The notes under the pieces were generated by a model. The model was not told the DNA's origin and made no database searches. It saw only the letters and a program-made list of their open reading frames with translations. This document shows positions 14,736 to 22,158 of a stretch of DNA of 22,158 nucleotides, in pieces. Source of the stretch: JAXGQD01 sp964401615 (GTDB taxonomy: Bacteria; Bacillota; Clostridia; Saccharofermentanales; Fastidiosipilaceae); contig CAYNZF010000030.1 in NCBI GenBank assembly GCA_964401615.1, positions 1-22,158 of the forward strand. The letters are read 5' to 3'. Position 1 is the first letter of the stretch. Every line of letters begins with the position of its first letter. A program made the translations under genes and the position numbers.

Positions 14736-17700
14736 TTATTTCTTCCTTCCACCCTTGTTACCGGGCTGCGGATCGCGTGGTGAGCCTACATCTTTGACAA
14801 GGGTATCACCCTGCAAAATCAGCCCTAATTCACCATAAGGTTCGAAATACCTGCTTGCATCTGCTGTAGGTACAGTTGCACCGGCTGAAGTATCCAGGCC
14901 GCCACTGAGTCCAAGAAGCAGCAAGAACGACACAATCGCTTTATTGTTGTTGCGGACCACCGTTCCGGGACCAAACTTGGATGTGGGCACAACGTAGCTG
15001 TTGAACTCACCGGTCCAATCCACCATGATATCTCCGGTTGAATTGGCAATCAAGACGTCTCGATCGCCGCCGCCAAAGATGATGTCATCATAGTAGTCAG
15101 TGGACCATCCTGCGGGAGGCGTGTCAACCACTGTGTTGTCAGTCCCCGAGTCATGATCGTCATCCGCATTAATGAGGTNNNNNNNNNNNNNNNNNNNAAA
15201 TCCCAGACCGCCGAAGAGGATATCTTTGCCCGGTCCACCGACCAACCAGTCATTGCCCAGGTCACCGTAAATTGCGTCGTTATCAGCTTCAGCGCTTGTC
15301 GCCGTCTCGAAGTTCAGCAAGAAATCGACACCTCCTGTCTTGACGAATTTTCCGCTTGAGTCAACCATGACTTTGGCCATAGGTGCGCGTGGATTATAGG
15401 CTGCGAACAATGTGGTGGTTGAATTGTACTGCAGGACATTGCCGGGGTTGTAATGACTGTTGAAGTAAAGCTCCAGGGCTTCCGAACCGGAAATGGCATC
15501 ATCGCCTGAACCTCCATGCAGGAAGTCATTGCCCAAACCACCGTAGAGGATGTCATCTGCATACGCAGGTCTAAAGTAGACATCTCCTGTAGGAGACAGA
15601 TTGAATGGTGTCAGTTTTACGGTCTTAAGCAGCTGTCCGCTCAGATATACCGTCGCATTCATGTTGGTGCCTCCGGAAATCACCGTCTGCGTTTTGGCCG
15701 TTATGCCAAAGAGTGGCTCTGCAGTTCCGTTACGGCTGGTAAAAATGAGTCCATCATCACCCAGAACGCCATCATCACCTGTTCCACCACTGATCCAGTC
15801 GTGACCCCAACCGCCAATCAAATCATCGTCTTGTGCGCCGCCGTAAATCACATCTTTGCCTGTCATACCGTAAATCGTGTCATCTCCGGCTTCACCGTAG
15901 AGGAAGTCACCACTGCCGATGTCAGACAAAGCTGCGGTGTTGTAGTCCGGACCCCCCAAGGTGTAATCGAGGAGCTGGACCAGCCTCGGAACGATGCGGA
16001 GGAGAGTGTCGTAATTGTCGTAAGCGAAGCTCAGATATGCATTGCCGTTAACGATGCGGAAAATATTGCCGTTGTCGCCTAAAATAACATCTGAATCATT
16101 GGCATGACCTGCTGATGTAGTATCCCCCGCTGCGTTGCGAGCCAACTCGGTCTCTGCACCTTCACCACCATAGATGGTGTCGCTGCCATCCTGCCTTAAT
16201 TCGACTGTGTTGTGACCGAAGAGATTCGAGCTGCCGCCAATGAGGTCATCTTGGCCAAGTCCACCGTAAATGGTGTCATCTCCTGCTCCGCCTTCAATGT
16301 AATCATCCCCATCGTTGCCCTTGAGAATATCGTTGCCGTTCTGTCCGAAGAGCAAGTCGTTACCTGTACCCCCGTTGATGGTGTCAGCACCCGGTACACC
16401 GGATTGATTGATCAGAATGATGAAATCACCCCAGACCGGCACATAAGCCGGATAAGTACCTGGACTGTCGCCCAATTGAGGAATTCCGGCCGCATTATAG
16501 AACTTTTCACCCGATAATTGTCGGTAGCGGTAGGTTGCGGTATATCCGACTGCTTCTGCGCGCTTGTCCAGGCTCACATTGTCACCAAATACGAGGTCGA
16601 AGCCCGCATCGCTGCTGATCGTATCCGAACCGTTTCCGCCGATGACGATGTCATCGCCTTCACCTGCAGTGATGCTGTCGTCAGCACCATAATCCGTGTC
16701 GATTGATTCGATTAAGATGTATTCGGCCAAAGCATTGTCCAGTGTGATGCGTCCGTGATCACCGAAGACGATGTCCGCTCCGCTACCGCTGGTAATTGTG
16801 TCTTGACCGACACCGCCAAAGATGAGGTTGCCGCCATCGCCAGCTGTGAGGATGTCGTCAGCGCCGATGCTTGGGTCAAGCGTTTCGTATAACTTGATTC
16901 CGGTCAAAGACATATCAAGGGTGATGCGTCCGTGATCACCGAAGACGATGTCTGAACCGCTGCCACTGCTGATTGTATCTACGCCATTACCACCGATGAG
17001 CACATTGTCGCCATCGCCTGCAGTAATGCTGTCGTCAGCACCATAACTCGTGTCGATTGATTCGTATAACTTTATTCCGGCCAAAGCATTGTCCAGTGTG
17101 ATGCGTCCGTGATCGCCAAAGACGAAGTCCACACCGCTGCCGCTACTGATTGTGTCTACGCCGGCACCGCCAAAGATGATGTTGTCGCCTTCGCCAGCTG
17201 TGAGGATGTCGTCAGCGCCGATGCTTGGGTCAAGCGTTTCGATGAATGTAATATTGGCTATATTGTTCACGGTCTGTGTGCCGGCTGCATAACCCAGCTG
17301 TGTAATACGACCGTGATCGCCAAAGACGATGTCTGAACCGCTGCCACCATCAATTGTATCCTGACCTGCGTCAGCGCCGGTCGGTACCGTGACGAGGCGT
17401 TCCAATAGGTTTATATTAAACCTTGAATCGCCATAGATAATGTCGTTACCGCCTTCGCCGTAGATTACATCATCGCCCGATCCACCCGCGATATGGTCTT
17501 CGGCTTGGCTGCCAAAGATTCTGTCAACACCCTCTCCACCGTAAATTGTTGTACTTTGCCCGGACGCGCGAACATCTATGAAGTCGTTGCCGGGATTGGT
17601 AAACTGATTGCCGCTGAAGCTGACATTTGTATTGTCCGTGGAACTATAACGGCTGTAGTCTTCACTTGTGTCACCGAAGAGAACCAGCGGACCGGAGGCA

Positions 17701-20700
17701 TTCGTCACCACGATCGTGTCAGCACCGCCACCGCCGTGTATAGCCGTAATGGCGCTTGCAGCCGTATCACTCACGTCTATGCGGTCGTCTCCGCTGCCCA
17801 GGAGCAGCTCGAAGACCTCCAGGTTGCTGTAAGTGACGCCACCGTTGTATGTGACCCAGATCGGTTCTGCGTCCGTCCCTTCATTAACAGTGAACGATTC
17901 TGACATACCGAAGCCGCTTAAGTTGTTGGCTGTCAGTGCTCCGGTCATTCCATCAATACTATCTTCATTGTAAGCATAGAGTTGATCTTGCATCTCTTCT
18001 TCATTGATAATGATTTCCAGTACCCTTAATTCCGGGCTCAGTTCGTACGGGAGCCCGACTCCCGGTCTTACGGTGAAGTCAGGACCGTCTTCATAATTGT
18101 ATCCTTCGATGTAGAGTGGGCCTTCAAGCCTGCTCAATCGATGCGGCACAATGGTCACGACGTTAGCCGATGTAGAAATTTCACCCTCGGCGTCACCCAT
18201 CAGGCTGAAGAAGTCACTGCCCAGGCCTCCAACCAGGCGAGTCACCATGGCTGCGCGAGTGCTTTGCGCGTAGAAGACATCGTCTCCCTCCATGCCATAG
18301 GCTTCGAAGCATTCTTCTGCACCTTCAATAACGATATTCAAACCCGCCCCATAAATACCATCTTTGGTCACGATGAAGGTATCGTTGAATTCTGAACCGA
18401 CTGCAATGACGGTATCGTATCCATCCCCTCCGTTGATCGTCACCAGCGCGTTGATGTTGTACTCAATGTAATCTTCACCGGTCCCCGCGTCGACGTCCAT
18501 CAGAGCCTGTGTAGGATCATTTGGATTAGCCAGGGCAAAAGCGCGCAGGATAAACTTATCGTTACCTGCTTCACCTTCCAGCCTCAGCTCGGCACGGTTT
18601 GAATACACGGAGAACATGTCGTTGCCTTCGCCGCCCAGCGCAGTCAAGTCAAAGTCAACACGATTGCCCATACTGAGGTAGCCTCGTGTTGTCAGCACCG
18701 TTTCTATTTCATCTCCTGCAGCAACAGCTGCATCCACATCCCTGAGTGTGGCGAACATCTGTCCAACTTGAATGAAGTCATCTCCAGCACCCATGTTGAT
18801 CAAAGTAATGGCACTGTTGTCATCACTATAGAAACGATCGTTGCCTTCGCCTGACGTAATCGTCAGGTGCTCGATGCCTTCGTCATAATTGATGCGTTCA
18901 AAGTAGCTTGTGAAATCCATTTCGCCTTCTGTCAGCGCATGTAAGACAGCGATGAAATAGCGACGCAGCAAGAAGGTGTCCGCCTGAGTCGTTCCATTGA
19001 TCATCAGCCTGTCCATTTCACTGTCAGAGCCTGAATCTGCGACGGTAATGATGTGATGCGTGTTGGATTGTCCGTTGATGTTGATGACGTAATCATCGGC
19101 TCCGTTTTGCCCATCGAGCAGCACCGTGTCACGAACCCCAGCGGATTCTGAGATCAGCGAAGGCATCTGGTTAATGGTGAAAAGGTCATTGCCCTCTTTG
19201 CCAAAAATCTCAACTTTGCTGGCCAGAGTTAGTACCGTCAAGGTGAATTGATCGTTATCGTTACCGCCGAAGATAAGTAACAGCGGTGTTGTCACAGTGT
19301 TATTGATGGTGATAAGGGTTCCGAATGTATCCGGATCCGCACTGCCATCATATGCTGCACTGTTGTTGCCTGTGCCATTAAAGTCACCGAAAAGTTCAAT
19401 CTTAGTCGCAGCGGTTATGGTACTGCCGGCCTCCAAACGGATGTCGTCTCCCGCAAGCAGGAGTATTGAGCCGCCTGAGGTGATATAAGAACCACTCAAA
19501 ATACTCAAGTCTTCAGTATGTGCTGCAGTGTCCAGTGTGCGAATGAACAAATTACCACCGCTGCTCAGGAATGTCGCCAGCGTGAAAGAGCCACGATTCA
19601 GCAGACTAAAGTCAGTGCCTGCCGTGACGCCGCTGCCGCTGTTTGTAAACGGTCCGACAGTCAAAGCGCCCGTGTTGTCAATCCAGACACCGCCAACAGC
19701 GCTTCCGTTGAAGCGGCCGGTCTTTGTCAAAATCGGACTTGCTGCTGCACCGAATGAAGCTCCGACGGTGAACATCAGATTTCCGGCTTCGATATTGAAT
19801 CCGCTATAAGTGCTCGGGTATTTCAAAATGCTGCCCTGGGCGCTTATGAAGACATTGCCGCCGCTGCTCTTGATACGTTCGATCTGCATATCACCACTCG
19901 TTTCATGCAAAACGATATCATAGACCGCTTCCGCGCTGACTTTGCCGCTGCTGGGTGTAGACGAGTTGATTTCCAGTGCGTTTCCGAATACGCCGATGCT
20001 GCCGGTGACTGCCGTAAGGAGAATGGCTTTGCCGCTGATATTGGTAAGTGCTCCAGCGGTTTCGTCTTGTGCATCCAAAATCGAAGCGGCCGCTTTCAGG
20101 ACGACATCGCCATTTACGGCTGTCAATGCCATAGCAAGTATGTCGCCGGTTTTTTCTTCGATGTAAATACCACCGTTGGTCGCGTTAACAGACAGGACTG
20201 AACCATCGCCCAAGTCGATTTCCATCCAGTTGGCAGATGTGCCGACCGAGGCGGAATTAATGGTCAATGACAAGCTCTGGATGTCTATCGCGGCCGTATT
20301 GTTCGCGTCCTGGATGAATCCGGCTGCATTTAAAATCACAATTCCGGGTGTCCAAATATGGTCGATGTTGAAACCTCCGGCATTGGTTCCATCCGCATAC
20401 CCGTTCAGGTAAATGTTTCCGGAAGCCCGTATTCTGAGGCTTTCACTACTTGCATTGACAACAGTCGCTCCAAGAGGCTTGCCGGCTGTTCCGATGGTTC
20501 CACCTGCCGCTTCCAGGATCAGGCTTCCGCCTCGAATATTGCTGCCTGTAGATGCCAGTGCGCTATAGATATTTGCGCCGCTCTTGATGCGCATATCCGC
20601 ACCGCTGAGATTCGTCAGTTTGAGATCGGTCTCTGAACCTATGTAGATATCACCACCGGCGGTCGCCGTAACGGATCCCGTTGCAAGTAGGTCGATGTCT

Positions 20701-22158
20701 TCATGTTGGCTGTAAATGAAATACGCTGCAGTGCCGCTGGACGCATCGACAGGGTTGCCTGATGCATCATAGAAGACAATGTCACCGCGTTCCGCCGCCG
20801 CCAGCATCAATCTATAGCCGGGGCTCAGCTCGACTAAACCATCAACAATGTCAAAACGGTATTCCCGAACATCGCCGACACGGCCACTGGCGGTGAGTGT
20901 GATATTCACAGCGCTGAGATTCAATTCTTCAATATTGTATTTGGTATCAGCCATTTGCTTGTACAGACTTGCTTGCAAAACCGCGTTGATCTGAGCGACT
21001 GTGAAGCGATCCTTGAATTTATCTTCGCCTGGATCATCCGGTAAAGTAGCAGGTTCCGTAGGAGCAGGCCACATCGCAGCCAATGCTATCGTCGTTGCAT
21101 TGTCGGGCATTTCGAGGCTGCTTCCGTCGGTGATGCTTCCGTCCAGTACGTTCAGATTGATTGAGCCATTGGTGGACACAACACTGATCAGATTTAAGTC
21201 ACCGACTGTTTCAATTAGGTTTATCGAGCCGACAGCCCAGGCTGAGAGACTCGCCGTGCCGGTGTCGATTCTGAGCGCTGTGCCGACCCCGATGGAACCG
21301 GTTCTGGCTTTCAGGTCAACGAACAATCCCTTGACCAGCGAACTTGTGTTATAGCTGACCAGACTTCCGATCGTATCCAGGAAGACATCTCCGCCTGCAT
21401 TGGTGATTTGGCCGATAATCATGTCTCCCGTCAGTTCACGGAGATTGATCATTCCGGTCGTTGCACTGGCATTGAGTACTCCGCCCTGGAGGTCTACCAG
21501 GATAGGCAAGTTGTTGCCTATGCCGCTGCCCGACTCAAGAGTGAGTGTTTTGGCTGTAATCACTGCGTCAGATACCTGTTCTATCGCACCATCAGTGATC
21601 AATGTTGTAGCACCCAGTGAGTTGCTGACAGGGCCGAGCAGGATGATATCATTGATGGAATCGATCCAGATGATTCCGGATTGAGCCCCGGCAAAACTGA
21701 TATTGATCGGATAGAAGGCTTTGACGCTGTGGTAGTGGACGTCTTTGGTGCCTTGTTCGTAGATCACCTTGGTCCAATAGGTCCTTCCGAGGTTTAGGAA
21801 GCCGCTCTTAGTCGTCCAACTGTCCTCATACACCTTGGTCCGATCCGTTAAGTTGTAGGTACTGTACCAGTAGAGGTATGCCTCAGTGGAGGTCGAGTAT
21901 TGCAAGTATTCGCCGTTCGGCAGCGGGACCGGAGCTCCGGCAGTAATGCGTTCGTAGGAATACAAGGCGCCCGGATCTTTGGCCAGCGCATCAATACCTA
22001 ACCAGCTGGATGTGGCGTAGGTGTAGATGTCGCGGTTGACTACATCTTGGCCGGTCACGTAGACATAACGCCAACCCACGGTGGGCTGAAAGGTCGTTGT
22101 GCTGCTGTTTTCGATGACACGTGTCGGAGCAGTAGGTGTACTTTGATTACTCCACCAT
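14736..22158 (-). CDS. Giant FHA-like / RTX calcium-binding repeat protein (N-terminus outside window)
   Basis: At least 2,473 residues are visible. The frame is open to the window end, and the GTG at 22079 is merely the first start-like codon. Order from the N-side: an aromatic-rich segment starting GWRYVYVTGQD (about 21650-22080); a beta-helix region of short G-D/N-hydrophobic repeats (about 19400-21650); a degenerate Asp/Gly-rich repeat region (about 17700-19300); RTX-type GGxGxDxI blocks mixed with a 59-residue tandem array (about 15200-17550); and a non-repetitive tail with DWTGEFNSYVVP ending PGNKGGRKK. RTX blocks normally bind calcium and fold outside the cell, so a secreted or surface adhesin-like role is inferred. 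The visible part has no LPxTG motif, S-layer homology domain or C-terminal membrane anchor. Nineteen Ns (15179-15197) interrupt the gene but the frame continues. Substrate or partner unknown. Confidence 0.85.
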   Translation of the reverse strand, partial: WWSNQSTPTAPTRVIENSSTTTFQPTVGWRYVYVTGQDVVNRDIYTYATSSWLGIDALAKDPGALYSYERITAGAPVPLPNGEYLQYSTSTEAYLYWYSTYNLTDRTKVYEDSWTTKSGFLNLGRTYWTKVIYEQGTKDVHYHSVKAFYPINISFAGAQSGIIWIDSINDIILLGPVSNSLGATTLITDGAIEQVSDAVITAKTLTLESGSGIGNNLPILVDLQGGVLNASATTGMINLRELTGDMIIGQITNAGGDVFLDTIGSLVSYNTSSLVKGLFVDLKARTGSIGVGTALRIDTGTASLSAWAVGSINLIETVGDLNLISVVSTNGSINLNVLDGSITDGSSLEMPDNATTIALAAMWPAPTEPATLPDDPGEDKFKDRFTVAQINAVLQASLYKQMADTKYNIEELNLSAVNITLTASGRVGDVREYRFDIVDGLVELSPGYRLMLAAAERGDIVFYDASGNPVDASSGTAAYFIYSQHEDIDLLATGSVTATAGGDIYIGSETDLKLTNLSGADMRIKSGANIYSALASTGSNIRGGSLILEAAGGTIGTAGKPLGATVVNASSESLRIRASGNIYLNGYADGTNAGGFNIDHIWTPGIVILNAAGFIQDANNTAAIDIQSLSLTINSASVGTSANWMEIDLGDGSVLSVNATNGGIYIEEKTGDILAMALTAVNGDVVLKAAASILDAQDETAGALTNISGKAILLTAVTGSIGVFGNALEINSSTPSSGKVSAEAVYDIVLHETSGDMQIERIKSSGGNVFISAQGSILKYPSTYSGFNIEAGNLMFTVGASFGAAASPILTKTGRFNGSAVGGVWIDNTGALTVGPFTNSGSGVTAGTDFSLLNRGSFTLATFLSSGGNLFIRTLDTAAHTEDLSILSGSYITSGGSILLLAGDDIRLEAGSTITAATKIELFGDFNGTGNNSAAYDGSADPDTFGTLITINNTVTTPLLLIFGGNDNDQFTLTVLTLASKVEIFGKEGNDLFTINQMPSLISESAGVRDTVLLDGQNGADDYVININGQSNTHHIITVADSGSDSEMDRLMINGTTQADTFLLRRYFIAVLHALTEGEMDFTSYFERINYDEGIEHLTITSGEGNDRFYSDDNSAITLINMGAGDDFIQVGQMFATLRDVDAAVAAGDEIETVLTTRGYLSMGNRVDFDLTALGGEGNDMFSVYSNRAELRLEGEAGNDKFILRAFALANPNDPTQALMDVDAGTGEDYIEYNINALVTINGGDGYDTVIAVGSEFNDTFIVTKDGIYGAGLNIVIEGAEECFEAYGMEGDDVFYAQSTRAAMVTRLVGGLGSDFFSLMGDAEGEISTSANVVTIVPHRLSRLEGPLYIEGYNYEDGPDFTVRPGVGLPYELSPELRVLEIIINEEEMQDQLYAYNEDSIDGMTGALTANNLSGFGMSESFTVNEGTDAEPIWVTYNGGVTYSNLEVFELLLGSGDDRIDVSDTAASAITAIHGGGGADTIVVTNASGPLVLFGDTSEDYSRYSSTDNTNVSFSGNQFTNPGNDFIDVRASGQSTTIYGGEGVDRIFGSQAEDHIAGGSGDDVIYGEGGNDIIYGDSRFNINLLERLVTVPTGADAGQDTIDGGSGSDIVFGDHGRITQLGYAAGTQTVNNIANITFIETLDPSIGADDILTAGEGDNIIFGGAGVDTISSGSGVDFVFGDHGRITLDNALAGIKLYESIDTSYGADDSITAGDGDNVLIGGNGVDTISSGSGSDIVFGDHGRITLDMSLTGIKLYETLDPSIGADDILTAGDGGNLIFGGVGQDTITSGSGADIVFGDHGRITLDNALAEYILIESIDTDYGADDSITAGEGDDIVIGGNGSDTISSDAGFDLVFGDNVSLDKRAEAVGYTATYRYRQLSGEKFYNAAGIPQLGDSPGTYPAYVPVWGDFIILINQSGVPGADTINGGTGNDLLFGQNGNDILKGNDGDDYIEGGAGDDTIYGGLGQDDLIGGSSNLFGHNTVELRQDGSDTIYGGEGAETELARNAAGDTTSAGHANDSDVILGDNGNIFRIVNGNAYLSFAYDNYDTLLRIVPRLVQLLDYTLGGPDYNTAALSDIGSGDFLYGEAGDDTIYGMTGKDVIYGGAQDDDLIGGWGHDWISGGTGDDGVLGDDGLIFTSRNGTAEPLFGITAKTQTVISGGTNMNATVYLSGQLLKTVKLTPFNLSPTGDVYFRPAYADDILYGGLGNDFLHGGSGDDAISGSEALELYFNSHYNPGNVLQYNSTTTLFAAYNPRAPMAKVMVDSSGKFVKTGGVDFLLNFETATSAEADNDAIYGDLGNDWLVGGPGKDILFGGLGFXXXXXXXLINADDDHDSGTDNTVVDTPPAGWSTDYYDDIIFGGGDRDVLIANSTGDIMVDWTGEFNSYVVPTSKFGPGTVVRNNNKAIVSFLLLLGLSGGLDTSAGATVPTADASRYFEPYGELGLILQGDTLVKDVGSPRDPQPGNKGGRKK
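15179..15197. other. Assembly gap (19 Ns) inside the giant repeat gene
   Basis: A run of 19 undetermined bases falls between DILFGGLGF and LINADDDHD of the giant protein. The frame agrees on both sides, so the gap length is probably right or wrong by a multiple of three. Its position in a repeat-rich part suggests an assembly problem, not biology. Confidence 0.99.
15198..15558 (-). repeat. RTX blocks near the C-terminus, separated by a spacer
   Basis: Two short RTX stretches lie here: DILYGGLGNDFLHGGSGDDAISG (about 15488-15558) and NDAIYGDLGNDWLVGGPGKD with DILFGGLGF (about 15198-15285). A non-repeat spacer rich in N, T and Y lies between them. Each nonapeptide fits the GGxGxDxUx calcium-binding consensus. 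Confidence 0.8.
15751..15920 (-). repeat. RTX calcium-binding block
   Basis: About six consecutive nonapeptide-like repeats are seen: GDFLYGEAGDDTIYGMTGKD, then VIYGGAQDDDLIGGWGHD, then WISGGTGDDGVLGDDG. The Gly/Asp spacing is that of a parallel beta-roll. Confidence 0.82.
16229..16395 (-). repeat. RTX calcium-binding block
   Basis: The best-conserved RTX run of the protein: GADTINGGTGNDLLFGQNGN, then DILKGNDGDDYIEGGAGD, then DTIYGGLGQDDLIGG. About six consecutive repeats keep the G-G-x-G-x-D spacing, so calcium binding is likely. Confidence 0.88.
16567..17300 (-). repeat. Tandem 177-bp (59-residue) repeats with A-B-A-B order
   Basis: The landmark GTGATGCGTCCGTGATC (GDHGRIT on the coding strand) recurs at 16744, 16921 and 17098, exactly 177 bp apart. 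A diverged copy lies at 17302. Units alternate between TLDPSIGADDILTAGxGxN (type B) and SIDTxYGADDSITAGxGDx (type A), in the order B-A-B-A from the N-side. Type-specific DNA landmarks recur 354 bp apart (16841/17195 and 16663/17017). The last unit decays into DLVFGDNVSLDKR. Confidence 0.9.
17427..17552 (-). repeat. RTX calcium-binding block
   Basis: The run TIYGGEGVDRIFGSQAED, then HIAGGSGDDVIYGEGGND, then IIYGDSRF matches the nonapeptide beta-roll pattern. It sits just N-terminal to the 177-bp array and is followed by a spacer, NINLLERLVTVPTGADAGQD. Confidence 0.85.
19400..21650 (-). other. Filamentous-haemagglutinin-like beta-helix region of the giant protein
   Basis: About 750 residues consist of degenerate units such as GDMIIGQITNAGGDVFLD, GDLNLISVVSTNGSINLN, GDILAMALTAVNGDVVLK and GDMQIERIKSSGGNVFIS. 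The alternation of Gly/Asn turns and short hydrophobic strands is typical of right-handed beta-helices in large adhesins. Several units contain GSIG, GTIG or GRVGD motifs. Confidence 0.65.

Noticed and set aside
15516..16082. 188-codon plus-strand frame opposite the RTX region
   Set aside because: The Gly/Asp-rich repeats of the true gene leave the opposite strand poor in stops; similar shadows occur along the whole gene.
16567..17300. Regularly spaced repeats as a possible CRISPR array or satellite
   Set aside because: The period is 177 bp, a multiple of three, and the repeats are in frame within one protein, with no short repeat/unique spacer pattern.

Overview
The window looks like a scaffold from an uncultured anaerobic Firmicute, probably Clostridia-like and probably metagenome-assembled because it contains a run of Ns. 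The evidence is a pyrR-headed pyrimidine operon with a PyrR-type attenuator, a class 1B dihydroorotate dehydrogenase (PyrD plus PyrK), a PyrB with no PyrI next to it, a type 2 PyrF, a flavodiiron protein and strong AGGAGG-like ribosome binding sites. No 16S or other taxonomic marker is present, so this assignment is inference. TGA acts as a normal stop in several intact genes, so there is no sign of recoding.

Layout. 1-1119 (+): mutY, missing only its first few codons. 1123-11341 (-): one tight operon read right to left as pyrR-pyrB-pyrC-pyrF-carB-pyrK-pyrD-(atypical pyrE-like)-(ygjP-like metallopeptidase), with 4 to 26 nt overlaps or short gaps, and a leader at about 11398-11525 holding a PyrR-binding loop, an antiterminator and a terminator. 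The operon covers every step of de novo UMP synthesis except the glutaminase subunit CarA, which is absent. 11604-11689 (+): tRNA-Leu(CAA) with its own promoter and terminator, divergent from the operon. 11765-12976 (+): a flavodiiron protein (FprA type). 13273-14424 (-): a bacterial release-factor-like (baeRF) protein, followed in the same frame by a small membrane ORF (13057-13221). 14425-14735: non-coding. 14736-22158 (-): the 3' part of a giant secreted or surface protein of more than 2,470 residues, open at the window edge.

The giant protein is the most unusual item. It has an aromatic-rich N-terminal segment, a long filamentous-haemagglutinin-like beta-helix region, a region of degenerate Asp/Gly repeats, several RTX-type calcium-binding blocks, an exact 177-bp tandem repeat array with an A-B-A-B 354-bp superstructure, and a distinctive non-repetitive C-terminal tail. 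Such proteins are better known from Gram-negative and planctomycete-like genomes, so finding one beside a Firmicute-style pyr operon deserves checking. No IS element, CRISPR array, prophage or new defence system was found.
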